In this document: positions 15,558 through 24,685 of the stretch, in pieces
Layout of the letters: the number at the start of each line of letters is the position of its first letter
How positions within the stretch are numbered: the first letter of the stretch is position 1
Assembly: GCA_028867675.1 (NCBI GenBank)
Contig: JAGWGA010000004.1
Coordinates: forward strand, 1-64,000
DNA length: 64,000 bases
Direction: 5' to 3'
DNA from: Nitrososphaerota archaeon
GTDB lineage: Archaea > Thermoproteota > Nitrososphaeria > Nitrososphaerales > Nitrosopumilaceae
Position numbers and translations under genes: made by a program
Notes under the pieces: model-generated
The model's input: the letters and a program-made list of their open reading frames with translations, nothing else
The model's database searches: none
Told to the model about the DNA's origin: nothing

Positions 15558-16094
15558 CTATTTTTTCCAAGCAACGTCAGAAATTTTTTTTCTTTTATTT
15601 ATGGTTCGGGCTACAACAAAAAGAAGATCAGATAAACGATTCATGTAAATCAAAGATTCATTGTTAATTTTCTGAGACTCGGATAACTTTACAATATCAG
15701 TCTCGGCTCGTCTACAGATAGCTCTTGCAAGATGAATCTGCGATGCAACCAAATCGCCACCCGGTAAAATAAAGAAAGTAATTTTAGACAATTTCTCTTC
15801 CAGTCTATCGATTTCTTTTTCAAGAAAAAGTGCCATTTCAGATGTTACACGGTTTGATTTATTTTTTAAGTTGGGGTTTGCAAGATCTGCGCCAACTACA
15901 AACAAATCATTTTGAATCTGGATCAATAAATCTCGAATATCTTTTCCCAATTTTGAAGACAAAACTATTCCAAGTGCGGCATTTAGTTCATCAACTGTAC
16001 CATATGCAGCAATTCGTGGATTTGATTTCTTCACACGTATGTTTCCAATTAATCCAGTTGTACCATCATCACCTGTTTTAGTATAAATTTTCAT
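15558..16094 (-). CDS. Cob(I)alamin adenosyltransferase, PduO type
   Basis: Transfers the adenosyl group of ATP to cob(I)alamin to make coenzyme B12, needed for example by methylmalonyl-CoA mutase in the 3-hydroxypropionate/4-hydroxybutyrate cycle. The N-terminal ATP-binding signature KIYTKTGDDGTTGLIGN is intact, as are the family segments AAYGTVDELNAALG and RAICRRAETDIV. The 178-aa length is normal. It sits just after tRNA-Phe with no obvious operon partner. Confidence 0.9.
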   Translation of the reverse strand: MKIYTKTGDDGTTGLIGNIRVKKSNPRIAAYGTVDELNAALGIVLSSKLGKDIRDLLIQIQNDLFVVGADLANPNLKNKSNRVTSEMALFLEKEIDRLEEKLSKITFFILPGGDLVASQIHLARAICRRAETDIVKLSESQKINNESLIYMNRLSDLLFVVARTINKRKKISDVAWKK

Positions 16095-16198
16095 AATTCA
16101 TCTTGGAGGTTCTTGACATTTTAATCTTGTTTGCAGATATTTTTGAAACTAGTCAAATAGACTCAAAGATTAAAACATGTTAAAACTAAAGATAACCA

Positions 16199-16729
16199 AT
16201 GTTGTTTGATTTTTTTTATCTTGTATTGGAGCTCAAAAAAGTTCCACGGACGGGATGGAAGAACAAGGTAAACATAGAACATCCAGAATCTGTAGCAGAC
16301 CATTCTTTTGGGACTGCAGTCATGGCCATGGTTTTGTCAGACTTGCAAAAATTAGACACTCAAAAGATTCTCAAAATGGCACTCCTTCATGATTTAGCAG
16401 AGTCAATTACGGGGGACTTCATGCCAGAAGAGATTTCCAGAGAGACAAAAAACATAGCTGAAAGAGATGCGATGAAAGAAATTTTATCAAAACTTCCTGG
16501 AAACATAACAGAAGAATATGACAAAATATGGCAAGAGTACCTACAAGCAAATACAAAAGAGTCTATCCTATTACATGAAATAGATAAAATGGAGATGGCA
16601 ATTCAAGCTGCAAAATATTCTTCTGAAGGATTTTCAAAAGAAAAACTCGACTTGTTTGTAGATTCTGCAAAAAAAGAGATCAAGTCAAAGGAACTTTTAG
16701 AGATGCTTGATACACTATCGTATAAATAA
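16199..16729 (+). CDS. HD-domain phosphohydrolase (YfbR/HDDC2-like 5'-deoxynucleotidase)
   Basis: The metal-binding residues of the HD superfamily are visible: ESVADHSFGTAVMA supplies the first His, LLHDLAESITGD the HD pair, and LLHEIDKMEMAIQA the last Asp. The arrangement matches the YfbR/HDDC2 subgroup, which hydrolyses deoxynucleoside 5'-monophosphates. Length 176 aa is typical. A small unknown gene follows by 20 bp and is probably cotranscribed. Confidence 0.78.
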   Translation: MLFDFFYLVLELKKVPRTGWKNKVNIEHPESVADHSFGTAVMAMVLSDLQKLDTQKILKMALLHDLAESITGDFMPEEISRETKNIAERDAMKEILSKLPGNITEEYDKIWQEYLQANTKESILLHEIDKMEMAIQAAKYSSEGFSKEKLDLFVDSAKKEIKSKELLEMLDTLSYK

Positions 16730-16749
16730 CAACAATTGGTTTTTCAATT

Positions 16750-17097
16750 ATGCAGTATTTTGTCGCGCTAAAAATTGGTGAAAAAAGAGTAAAAGAAGCA
16801 AGAGATTATCTTAACAGTTTGTGCAACAATCAGGCAATGCCAGCTTTGGCATTACGCGATAATAAGACAGATATTTGGGAACCAGTTGGCCAAGAAAATC
16901 TCTATGCAGTTTTAAATGATGCAGGAGGATATGTTTTATCAGATTCTACTGGATTTATGATAGTGATTTGTGATAAAAACGGAATTTCAAAATCACTTGT
17001 TAGAAGTCTTGATGTTCAACGCAAAGATTCCATTATCGAGAGGCTAAAATCAGATAACATTGCAGAACATAAAGGCGATGTAGTTCTTCCTGTTTAA
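16750..17097 (+). CDS. Hypothetical protein, 115 aa
   Basis: Soluble alpha/beta protein beginning MQYFVALKIGEKRVKEARDY. The segment YAVLNDAGGYVLSDSTGFMI resembles a small sensor or nucleotide-binding beta sheet but no family is recognised. It follows the HD phosphohydrolase by 20 bp, suggesting an operon. Confidence 0.6.
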   Translation: MQYFVALKIGEKRVKEARDYLNSLCNNQAMPALALRDNKTDIWEPVGQENLYAVLNDAGGYVLSDSTGFMIVICDKNGISKSLVRSLDVQRKDSIIERLKSDNIAEHKGDVVLPV

Positions 17098-17174
17098 TGA
17101 TTATTTTATTTTCGAGATTGTTGTTAAATAATTGACACCAAGATTAAATTAGTACAAAAACAGGATCTTAGGAA

Positions 17175-18410
17175 ATGGCCAAGAAATTCACTCATGAAAT
17201 TGAAGTAAAGGGACACCTCATTGATTCAATGATACTTACCAAAATTTTTGATGTAATCATGGATCTCAAGGGTGAATTTCAAGTACAAGAGTTCAAGGTT
17301 GGAAAACACAAAAAGGATGAAAGTTATGCAAAACTTTCAATTCAAGGCCATTCGCAAGAGCATCTGGATAAAATTCTAGAATCAGTATATCGTGAGGGTG
17401 CAACTTCCAAGATTCAACAGACCATCTCACTAAAACCTGCACCAAAAGACATGGTTATGCCAGATGAATTTTACAGTACTACTAACAATCATACTGAAAT
17501 TTTCCACAAGGGCAAATGGATTAAAGTAGAGAATATGATGATGGACAAATGCATCATCGTTAAAGATAATCGCGCATTTTGTGCACCCATCAGGGACATC
17601 AAGAAAGGCGACATGATAATCATAGGAGAAAAAGGCATACGCGTTACTCCTCCTGAAAGACCAAGAGAAGGGGTAAATCTATTCCAATTCATGAGCAGTG
17701 GCAGCTCAAGTGAGCGACCTACTCAACACATAGCAAGAAAAGTAGCAGAAGATATTTACAGAATAAGAAAACAAGGAGGCAAAATTGTTCTTGTTGGAGG
17801 ACCTGCAATTGTACATACAGGTGCATCAGATTCAATTGCAATGCTGATAAGGACTGGTTTTATCAATGCAGTTCTTGCAGGAAATGCTCTTGCAGTTCAC
17901 GATATAGAATATTCAACTCTTGGTACATCGCTTGGAATGAACGTGCAAGATGGTACGTTAGCAGTAAGAGGTCATAGAAATCACATGCAGGCAATAAATT
18001 CAGTCTTTAAAGCTGGTTCAATTTCAAAAATGATAGAAAAGAAAGTCTTGACTAGGGGAATAATGTACGAGTGTGTAAAAAATAAAGTTCCATTTGTACT
18101 TGCAGGGTCTCTTAGAGATGACGGCCCACTCCCAGATGTAATCACAGACATGACACTTGCTCAGCGAAAATACAAAGAAATTGTAAAAGACGCAAAACTT
18201 GTCATCATGGTATCAACGATGCTTCATTCTATTGCTACTGGCAATATGCTGCCAGCAGATGTGAAGGTAATAGTGGTCGATATCAGCCAGCCAACTGTTA
18301 CAAAGCTCATGGATAGAGGTACATGGCAAGCATTAGGCATTGTGACAGACGTAGGGGCCTTTTTACCTCTAGTTACCCAAGAGATTCAAAAACTATCTAA
18401 AAAACGCTAA
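17175..18410 (+). CDS. LOR/SDH-family protein (TIGR00300 type), probable ornithine cyclodeaminase
   Basis: Full-length (411 aa) member of the archaeal LOR/SDH bifunctional-enzyme family, recognisable from the N-terminal domain (HEIEVKGHLIDSMILTKIFD) and the C-terminal NAD-binding part (VLVGGPAIVHTGASDSIAML and VLAGNALAVHDIEYSTLGTS). A methanogen homologue has been reported as an NAD-dependent ornithine cyclodeaminase making proline from ornithine, so proline supply is the likely role here; substrate not shown by sequence alone. Stand-alone gene. Confidence 0.8.
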   Translation: MAKKFTHEIEVKGHLIDSMILTKIFDVIMDLKGEFQVQEFKVGKHKKDESYAKLSIQGHSQEHLDKILESVYREGATSKIQQTISLKPAPKDMVMPDEFYSTTNNHTEIFHKGKWIKVENMMMDKCIIVKDNRAFCAPIRDIKKGDMIIIGEKGIRVTPPERPREGVNLFQFMSSGSSSERPTQHIARKVAEDIYRIRKQGGKIVLVGGPAIVHTGASDSIAMLIRTGFINAVLAGNALAVHDIEYSTLGTSLGMNVQDGTLAVRGHRNHMQAINSVFKAGSISKMIEKKVLTRGIMYECVKNKVPFVLAGSLRDDGPLPDVITDMTLAQRKYKEIVKDAKLVIMVSTMLHSIATGNMLPADVKVIVVDISQPTVTKLMDRGTWQALGIVTDVGAFLPLVTQEIQKLSKKR

Positions 18411-18479
18411 ATTTCCAAAATCATCTTACAATTCAGTTAGATTCAATTATGATAAACTCTCAGGGAGATAGAAATTGCT

Positions 18480-18488
18480 TGATTATCA
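18480..18488. promoter_or_regulatory. TGATWATCA operator candidate (P-type ATPase promoter)
   Basis: Exact TGATTATCA, centred 30 bp upstream of the TATA-like TTTAATTT at 18511-18518. A half-site ATTATGATAA lies at 18446-18455. Leftmost exact copy of the motif shared across the stress island. Confidence 0.55.
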
Positions 18489-18539
18489 TAGATGGTAACA
18501 ATGAGGCGGTTTTAATTTTTGAACAATAACACATTACAA

Positions 18540-20396
18540 GTGAAAAAGGAAAATGTACAGAAAGTTATTTGGTTTGTAAAGCATTATCCGGTTCCAGTAC
18601 TTGCACTAATCGGTTTAGCAATAGGCGGAGTATTACAAATAACTCATGAAGATCAGGCAGGAAAAATTACATGGTTTGTAACTCTAGTAGGAGGCGGAAT
18701 TCCGGTAGTTTGGCAAACAGTAAAAGAAATTTTGCATAAACATTTTGTCGCAGATATTGTGGCAATGCTTGCAATTATTGTATCAATTGTACTTAATGAC
18801 GCATTTCCTGGCGTAATAATTGTCTTGATGCAATCAGGTGGAAAAGCATTAGAAGATTACGCTTTTAGGAGAGCTTCATCATCACTTGACAATTTGTTAT
18901 CAAGAGCCCCAAGAATCGCACATAGAAAGATTGATCATGATATGGAAGAGATTCAAGTGTCTCAGATTAACATAGGAGATATTCTTGTCATAAGACCCGG
19001 CGATTTGATCCCAGTAGACGGTGAAATAATTAGTTTACAGGCACATATTGATGAATCATCACTGACTGGAGAACCATTACCAAAAACAAAGATCATTGGA
19101 GAAAAAGTGTTCAGTGGAACGGTAAACAACGGTAATGTATTTGAAATCAAAGCTACAAAAAAAAGCGATGAGAGTCAATATTCAAAAATTGTGAACATGG
19201 TTAAGAAAGCACAACAGGAAAAGGCACCAATTCAAAGACTAGCTGACAAATATGCAGTATGGTTTACCCCAATTACACTTGCAGCAAGTACTGCTGGGTG
19301 GTTAGTAACAAACAATTTTGAGACAGTATTATCAGTACTAGTTGTAGCAACGCCATGTTCTCTCATATTTGCTACACCAGTTGCCATCATCAGTGGCATT
19401 AACAGAGCAGCAAAATCTGGAATAATAATTAAAACAGGCGCTGCAATCGAGCAGGTAGCAAAAACTCAGGTTGCAGTATTCGATAAAACTGGAACAATAA
19501 CATTTGGAACTCCAGTAGTGGAAAGAATAATATCTTTTGATGGTACCCCATGTGATGAAATATTGCTAAAGGCTGCCAGTCTTGAGCAACTTTCATCTCA
19601 TCCAATTGCATCCACCATAATTCAAAAAGGAAAAGAAAAGTTTGAAAAATTACTAGAACCAGAAAACTTTCGTGAGATCTCAGGTGCAGGAGTAGAAGGA
19701 AGAGTTGATGCGGTTCATGTGATGGTAGGTGCGCCAAGCATATTTGAAAATTTAGGAGCAGATATTTTTAATAATGTCAGTTATGAATCTGACAAACTAA
19801 AGCCAGAAGGAAGAATGGTTGCATTTGTTGCACTAGATGGGAAATTATCAGGAGCGATAATGTTCGGTGAGGAGATACGACCAGACGTAAGTATAATGAT
19901 GCAAGAACTAAAAACAATTGGAATTAAGAAAACGGTTTTGCTTACTGGCGATATCAAAAATAATGCTAAAAATATTGCACATCAAGTTGGCATTACAGAT
20001 TATGAAGCGGAGCTTGTTCCAGAAGAAAAGGTAATTGCAGTAAAAAAACTAAGACAGGAATATGAAAATGTAGTAATGGTCGGAGATGGAATTAATGATG
20101 CACCTGCTTTAGCGGCGTCAACTGTGGGAATAGCAATGGGGGCTAGAGGAACAGCCATCTCTGCAGAGGCTGCAGATGTCGTTTTATTAGAAGACAGTAT
20201 TTCAAAGGTTGCAAATACAATACAGATAGGTAGAAGAACAATCTCTGTTGTAAAACAAAGCATTTTTGTCGGCCTTGGAGGAAGTTTCTTTTTCATGGCA
20301 ATAGCAATGTTTGGGCACCTCCCCCCAGCAATCGGAGCATTACTTCAAGAGGTACTGGATGTTAGTGTAATACTAAATGCCCTACGTGCAAGATAA
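18540..20396 (+). CDS. Heavy-metal P1B-type ATPase with TPC motif
   Basis: ATP-driven metal transporter. In the numbering used here: actuator SLTGEP (174-179), transmembrane TPC (271-273) in place of CPC, phosphorylation motif DKTGT (315-319), and GDGINDAPA in the hinge. No N-terminal HMA or CxxC metal-binding domain exists. TPC is the signature of a poorly characterised P1B subgroup, so the metal is not predictable with confidence. GTG at 18540 is chosen because a TATA box at 18511-18518 places transcription start there; a TTG at 18519 would overlap the TATA box. Its promoter carries a TGATTATCA site. Confidence 0.85.
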   Translation: MKKENVQKVIWFVKHYPVPVLALIGLAIGGVLQITHEDQAGKITWFVTLVGGGIPVVWQTVKEILHKHFVADIVAMLAIIVSIVLNDAFPGVIIVLMQSGGKALEDYAFRRASSSLDNLLSRAPRIAHRKIDHDMEEIQVSQINIGDILVIRPGDLIPVDGEIISLQAHIDESSLTGEPLPKTKIIGEKVFSGTVNNGNVFEIKATKKSDESQYSKIVNMVKKAQQEKAPIQRLADKYAVWFTPITLAASTAGWLVTNNFETVLSVLVVATPCSLIFATPVAIISGINRAAKSGIIIKTGAAIEQVAKTQVAVFDKTGTITFGTPVVERIISFDGTPCDEILLKAASLEQLSSHPIASTIIQKGKEKFEKLLEPENFREISGAGVEGRVDAVHVMVGAPSIFENLGADIFNNVSYESDKLKPEGRMVAFVALDGKLSGAIMFGEEIRPDVSIMMQELKTIGIKKTVLLTGDIKNNAKNIAHQVGITDYEAELVPEEKVIAVKKLRQEYENVVMVGDGINDAPALAASTVGIAMGARGTAISAEAADVVLLEDSISKVANTIQIGRRTISVVKQSIFVGLGGSFFFMAIAMFGHLPPAIGALLQEVLDVSVILNALRAR

Positions 20397-20409
20397 TTTC
20401 TAAAATTCA

Positions 20410-21057
20410 TCATTTGAGATTCTTTGGTCTATATCCATAACTGCTCATTATTTCTGCAACCTGATAGTCTTCTACTTGTTCAAAAGAATGGTAAAACTCT
20501 CCAACTGCTCCGAACATTACAGGATCATACAAAACTACAACCTCTGCAATTTTAGAAAGTCGTTCAATGGTATCCCTAGGCCCAACAGGGATTGCCACAA
20601 TGATTCTTTTTGGTTTTTGTCTTTTTATCCACTCTACTGCAACAAATACAGTAGCACCAGTAGCAATTCCATCATCTACAAGAACTACTGTTTTGTCATT
20701 TAGATCATAATCTTTTCTGCCCCTAAATTTTACCAGTCGATGTTCTATCTCTTCTAGCTGTTCAGCAATTTGTTCATCAAGATATTTTTTTGGAATCCCT
20801 AATGCATCAATTAGATCAGAATTTGGAAAAAAGCTACCATCATGAACTACCGCCCCTATGGCAAGTTCTGGATTATATGGTGCGCCAATTTTTCTTGAAA
20901 CTACAATATCAAGTGATAGACCTAGAGTCTTTGCTATAACATCACCTGTAACTACGCCACCTCGTGGAATTGCCAAAATTACCGGATTTTCTTTTTTAAT
21001 CCATTCTAGTTTTTTGGCAAGTTTTTCTGCTGCATCAATTCTATCTTTGAATATCAT
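20410..21057 (-). CDS. Phosphoribosyltransferase-like protein
   Basis: Type I PRTase fold with PPi loop ILAIPRGGVVTGDVIA and PRPP loop TVVLVDDGIATGATV. This subgroup is repeatedly found next to, or fused to, dienelactone-hydrolase-like enzymes in bacteria and archaea, exactly as here; its reaction is not established. ATG at 21057 overlaps the upstream stop as ATGA, which decides against the longer frame beginning 30 bases earlier. Second gene of a three-gene unit with the hydrolase and a Cys-rich microprotein. Confidence 0.78.
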   Translation of the reverse strand: MIFKDRIDAAEKLAKKLEWIKKENPVILAIPRGGVVTGDVIAKTLGLSLDIVVSRKIGAPYNPELAIGAVVHDGSFFPNSDLIDALGIPKKYLDEQIAEQLEEIEHRLVKFRGRKDYDLNDKTVVLVDDGIATGATVFVAVEWIKRQKPKRIIVAIPVGPRDTIERLSKIAEVVVLYDPVMFGAVGEFYHSFEQVEDYQVAEIMSSYGYRPKNLK

Positions 21058-21737
21058 TTTGAATCTCCAAGATACTTTACAAACCAATCACATGCATATT
21101 TTGCTACTTCTTCCAGTTTACCCTGTTCTTCAAAAAGATGAGTGGCTTCTGGAATTATGATTAGTTTCTTTTCAGAAGTCATTTTTGCCATCGCCTCTTT
21201 ATTCAAATCAATTACTACGTCATCATATCCTCCAACAATCAATAATGTAGGACACTTGACTAAACCAAGACTAGAACCAGCAAGGTCTGGCCTTCCACCA
21301 CGAGATACAACTGCTTTTACTATACTAGATCTTTCTGTAGCAGCAACCAATGCTGCGGCGGCACCAGTACTTGCTCCAAAATATCCAATATCCAAATTTG
21401 AAATTTTAGAATTCTTCAATAACCAATCAGTAGTTTCTACTAATCTATTAGACAATAATGAAATATTGAATCTCAAATGTGTAGTTTGCATATCAATTTC
21501 TTCTTCCTCTCTAGTTAACAAGTCAAACAATAATGTTGCAATCCCTTTTTGATTTAATACTCTTGCAACAAAGCGATTTCTAGGACTCATCCTACCACTA
21601 CCACTACCGTGTGCAAAAAATACAATTCCGATAGAATTTTTTGGTATGGATAAATTTCCCTCTAATTTTATAGACCCTAATTGTATCTCTACAAATGTTG
21701 GATCAGCATCATTTTTTGTGAATCTGCCCATACCCAA
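21054..21737 (-). CDS. Alpha/beta hydrolase (dienelactone hydrolase-like)
   Basis: Cytosolic alpha/beta hydrolase. The oxyanion region is FFAHGSGSGRMSPRNRF, the nucleophile elbow is GASTG (Ser in YFGASTGAAAAL), the acid is in VVGGYDDVV, and the base is His in EATHLFEEQG. Length 227 aa fits the DLH subgroup. It is coupled (4-nt overlap) to the phosphoribosyltransferase gene; in other genomes the two domains form one polypeptide, so they may act as one complex of unknown function. Confidence 0.8.
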   Translation of the reverse strand: MGMGRFTKNDADPTFVEIQLGSIKLEGNLSIPKNSIGIVFFAHGSGSGRMSPRNRFVARVLNQKGIATLLFDLLTREEEEIDMQTTHLRFNISLLSNRLVETTDWLLKNSKISNLDIGYFGASTGAAAALVAATERSSIVKAVVSRGGRPDLAGSSLGLVKCPTLLIVGGYDDVVIDLNKEAMAKMTSEKKLIIIPEATHLFEEQGKLEEVAKYACDWFVKYLGDSK

Positions 21738-21882
21738 CCATACCGTCTATCACCATTATATGATCGTCATCTTTACAACAATTACACAAGAGTTTGATGC
21801 AATCTCTAGCTATGCCATGATTACATAATTTACACGTACATACAACATCTCTTGGCATTTGTTTTGTAGTGTCTTTGGTCAT
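21709..21882 (-). CDS. Cys-rich microprotein upstream of the hydrolase, 57 aa
   Basis: Eight cysteines are clustered: C-x-C-x2-C (residues 15-20), then C28, C33 and CC (35-36), a likely zinc or copper site, followed by DDDHIMVIDGMVGYG. The frame overlaps the hydrolase start by 29 nt in another frame, so it probably leads the same transcript. Confidence 0.5.
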   Translation of the reverse strand: MTKDTTKQMPRDVVCTCKLCNHGIARDCIKLLCNCCKDDDHIMVIDGMVGYGQIHKK

Positions 21883-21982
21883 ATGAATAGAAATTCAATA
21901 AAATAATTAAAAGAAGTAATGTTAAGTGGTTCAGACATGTATGATGCCAATTGTGTAATAAAATATTTTAAGTCAAATCCAG

Positions 21983-22047
21983 ATTATCATTCATGATAAT
22001 TAATCAGTATCAATGAGACATATAACAAATATTCACGTTATCATAAC
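21983..22047. promoter_or_regulatory. Palindromic operator candidates of the USP gene
   Basis: ATTATCAT (21983-21990) and ATGATAAT (21993-22000) are perfect 8-bp inverted arms around TC, and GTTATCATAAC (22037-22047) is an 11-bp odd palindrome centred about 25 bp upstream of TAATTTAAC, the presumed TATA box. Both resemble the TGATWATCA motif. The rest of the 212-bp gap shows nothing else. Confidence 0.5.
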
Positions 22048-22094
22048 TGAAATTGATAAGACTAATTTAACTCCTAGAATGCCAAGATGATATA

Positions 22095-22550
22095 ATGAGT
22101 AAACCATATAGTAACATACTAGTTCCATACGACGGTTCAAAATACTCTCAAAAAGCACTAAAGATGGCATTTGAGATGGCATCAGCATTTGATTCATCAT
22201 TGAATCTAGTCAACGTAATTGATGTCAGCTCTGTTAGCCCACCTGGGAAAATTCACTCAAAGGAGTCCAAAAAAACATTAGAGGAGATAAAAAACTCGGT
22301 TAAAACTTCAGTAGAATTATACCTTCAAAAAATTCAAAAAGATCATGGCGATTCAGGAGTCATGGTAAAAGGATTCGTCTTAGAAGGAGATGTGACTGGA
22401 AAACTGTTAAAGTTCATACAAGACCACAATATCGATTTGGTAATAATTGGAAGTAAAGGACTTTCAGGAGTTTCAAAGATAATGTCGCTTGGAAGCATAA
22501 GTAGAAAAATATCAGAATTGGCAAATTGTCCAGTAGTTATTGTTCGTTAA
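22095..22550 (+). CDS. Universal stress protein (UspA family)
   Basis: Single Usp domain, 151 aa, starting with the typical ILVPYDGSKYSQKALKMA and ending with the nucleotide-binding motif IGSKGLSGVSKIMSLGSISRKI (G-x2-G-x9-G-S) and CPVVIVR. The motif implies ATP binding. It is one of five related Usp genes in this island and has inverted-repeat operator candidates upstream. Monocistronic. Confidence 0.88.
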   Translation: MSKPYSNILVPYDGSKYSQKALKMAFEMASAFDSSLNLVNVIDVSSVSPPGKIHSKESKKTLEEIKNSVKTSVELYLQKIQKDHGDSGVMVKGFVLEGDVTGKLLKFIQDHNIDLVIIGSKGLSGVSKIMSLGSISRKISELANCPVVIVR

Positions 22551-22712
22551 TATTGTGATCTCATAGAATAACAATTTCATTCCAAGTACATTGCACAAGA
22601 ATTAGAAAATAAGACTCGTTCATATCCATTTTTAACTGGATTGTTCATTTCCAGAGGCGATAAGAAACTTAGAACTTAATTATTAGATAACAAATAACCT
22701 CAATTGTACTAC

Positions 22713-23480
22713 ATGCGACTAAAAGACAAGATAGCAATAGTCACAGGAGCCTCAAGTGACATAGGATTAGAGATTTCAAAGAGATTTGTCGAAGAGGGTG
22801 CAAATGTAGTCCTGCTAGGTAGGGATAGAACTAAGTTAGAAAATGCAAGAAAATCAATCAAAGATTATGATACAAAGACAGTTTCCATTCCATGTGATCT
22901 TACAAATGAAGCCCAAGTTATTCAAACTGTAAATCAGATAACAGACCATTATGGAAGAATCGATATTCTAGTAAATAATGCGGGAACAATTACTGATCCA
23001 ATTCACTTCCATGAAATGTCCGATGTAGACATGAATTCATTGGTAGATACAAACATGTTTGGAACTTTTAGGATAACAAAATCAGTAATAGTAAAAATGC
23101 TTGAAAACAAAAACGGAGGTTCCATCGTCAACATAGGCTCCATCTCAGCAGAAAGAGCAATACCAAAAGTTCACTTGACAGTATACTGTACAACAAAAGC
23201 TGCAATAAACATGTTTACAAAAGGATTGGCGGTAGAATATGCAAGACGGAATATTCGTTGCAATTGTGTAAATCCAGGAATAGTTAATGCTGGAATGATA
23301 AAATCGTATCTTGATTACCCCGAAGCAAGAAAGGTACTAGAAGAACGACAACCAATAAACAGAATTGGAGAACCATCAGATGTTGCAAATGCCGTAGTAT
23401 ATCTGGCATCAGATGATGCAAAATGGATTTCAGGCGTAATCCTTAACGTAGATGGTGGAAAGTCAGCTTCTGAAGGATAG
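22713..23480 (+). CDS. Short-chain dehydrogenase/reductase (SDR)
   Basis: Classical SDR of about 255 aa. The cofactor motif is [14 protein letters not shown] near the start, NNAG is present in ILVNNAGTI, and the catalytic Ser-Tyr-Lys set is in [10 protein letters not shown] and YCTTKAA. The residue after the glycine motif (LLGRDRTKL) suggests NADP(H) preference. Substrate unknown; the enzyme resembles 3-oxoacyl-ACP reductase or glucose dehydrogenase-type members. ATG at 22713 is preferred to a TTG nine bases upstream. Confidence 0.85.
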   Translation: MRLKDKIAIVTGASSDIGLEISKRFVEEGANVVLLGRDRTKLENARKSIKDYDTKTVSIPCDLTNEAQVIQTVNQITDHYGRIDILVNNAGTITDPIHFHEMSDVDMNSLVDTNMFGTFRITKSVIVKMLENKNGGSIVNIGSISAERAIPKVHLTVYCTTKAAINMFTKGLAVEYARRNIRCNCVNPGIVNAGMIKSYLDYPEARKVLEERQPINRIGEPSDVANAVVYLASDDAKWISGVILNVDGGKSASEG

Positions 23481-23530
23481 ACAATTAATTTACACACATT
23501 TTCCAATTTCTAAAACAATTTATTGAAAAA

Positions 23531-23887
23531 CTAGTCTATTCTTTTGTAAATTGCTTTGAAATCTTCTGCAATTCTATAGGCAATATTTTCTAGATGAGTA
23601 ACTTCAGTCATGTTTGTTTTTCCGAGACCAATCTGTCTCATCATAGTATTACATTTGTGGACCTGCATATGATCACTGTCAAGATCTTTGTCAGACCAAG
23701 CCTTGAAACAGTCACTAAAATCAAGACAGAAGTTCAAAATTATTTTTTCCCAGTCCTTGTTTGACGTGGGATAGCCAATACCATGTGCAATCTCACGAAA
23801 TTCGTTACTCTTGTCATTAAGTAACATCTTGAGTGATTTTTCTGCTTTTTGAGAATCGTAGTTATCTAGTGCGTTTGAGCCTTGCAT
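23531..23887 (-). CDS. Hypothetical protein, 118 aa
   Basis: All-helical soluble protein with scattered Cys and His (FCLDFSDCFKAWSDKDLDSD, HMQVHKCNTMMRQIGLGK). It could bind a metal or form a four-helix bundle, but no family is recognised. It converges with the SDR gene. Confidence 0.55.
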   Translation of the reverse strand: MQGSNALDNYDSQKAEKSLKMLLNDKSNEFREIAHGIGYPTSNKDWEKIILNFCLDFSDCFKAWSDKDLDSDHMQVHKCNTMMRQIGLGKTNMTEVTHLENIAYRIAEDFKAIYKRID

Positions 23888-23993
23888 GTTAGCCCTCTGA
23901 GAATATTCTATTTTAAGATGACTCTCTCAAATTTGAGAAAAATCCTGAATAAAGGGATATAATTTATAGCAATTGAGGCAGTATTCTACATTC

Positions 23994-24386
23994 ATGAAAA
24001 TCATGGTTTGTGGTTCCGTTGGAGGAGTCGGCATAGCCAATATCTTGAAGATGCAAGAGTTTCTAGAAAGTAAAGGCTTTGAAACAGTTAAACAATTTTC
24101 CAAAGATACAGATTATTCTAAAATACATGATTTTAGAAAAAAACCATCTCTAGTAAAAAAGATAATTGGACATGATCTTGATTGTATAAAAAAAGCAGAT
24201 GTTCTAGTGGTCTTGCCAGAGCCAAGCTTTGGTGCATCAATTGAGATGTATGTTGCAAAGAGTGCAAAGAAAAAAGTAATTTTATTTTCCATTAAACCCG
24301 TTCCCAGTCCTTGGCCTGTTGGTTTTTCAGATATAGTAGTAACAAGTAAAAACAATCTGGTAAGAAAATTACATCAGATGATGTAA
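23994..24386 (+). CDS. Nucleoside 2-deoxyribosyltransferase-like protein
   Basis: A Rossmann-like fold beginning MKIMVCGSVGGVGIANI. The segment CIKKADVLVVLPEPSFGASIEMYVA mirrors the conserved D-x-(V/L)-(V/A)-x-L...G-x3-E-x-(A/G)-x-A core of the nucleoside 2-deoxyribosyltransferase family, including a candidate catalytic Glu. Substrate not readable. ATG at 23994 is chosen over an upstream start because it directly precedes the first beta strand. Confidence 0.6.
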   Translation: MKIMVCGSVGGVGIANILKMQEFLESKGFETVKQFSKDTDYSKIHDFRKKPSLVKKIIGHDLDCIKKADVLVVLPEPSFGASIEMYVAKSAKKKVILFSIKPVPSPWPVGFSDIVVTSKNNLVRKLHQMM

Positions 24387-24456
24387 AGCTTGTTTTCAAA
24401 TCCTTGTTTGAAAATTAAGATCAGTTTTAAATAATTTGATGACGTATTATTAATCG

Positions 24457-24525
24457 GGACGGAAACGCGGGGTAATGACCCGAACGTGACGTACAGTGGT
24501 ATGACAGGTAAACACGTTTCCGTCC
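24457..24525 (+). ncRNA. Candidate structured ncRNA closed by an 11-bp stem
   Basis: GGACGGAAACG (24457-24467) and CGTTTCCGTCC (24515-24525) are perfect complements. Inside, CGGG/CCCG (24468-24471/24479-24482) forms a hairpin with loop GTAATGA, followed by a 32-nt single-stranded-looking stretch. GC content is far above the surroundings. TTTTAAATAA (24425-24434) is placed 26 bp upstream and a T-rich tract (TTGTTGTTTT) follows, so plus-strand transcription is likely. It lies between convergent genes and is not a leader. The remainder of the gap 24387-24685 shows nothing else. Confidence 0.6.
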
Positions 24526-24685
24526 ATTGTTGTTTTACCAAAAAGATAATTTGAAAAAATTATTTTGTAATCATATTAAATTAACATAAATTATCTGAAT
24601 TTTTCACGTCTGAAATTACACTTGGAAGAATTATCATACTACAATAAATGAACTATGAGGCGTTTTCTGTGAACTGATGATTTAT

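Noticed and set aside
21142..21552. Antisense ORF of 136 codons opposite the alpha/beta hydrolase
   Set aside because: The opposite strand carries the intact hydrolase with all catalytic residues.
24468..24482. Kink-loop of an H/ACA guide RNA in the hairpin with loop GTAATGA
   Set aside because: No internal guide pocket and no ACA box at the expected distance from the stem end could be found.
24457..24525. Identification as SRP RNA, RNase P RNA or a fluoride riboswitch
   Set aside because: Too short for SRP or RNase P, no fluoride consensus, and no gene follows on the same strand, so no known class is named.
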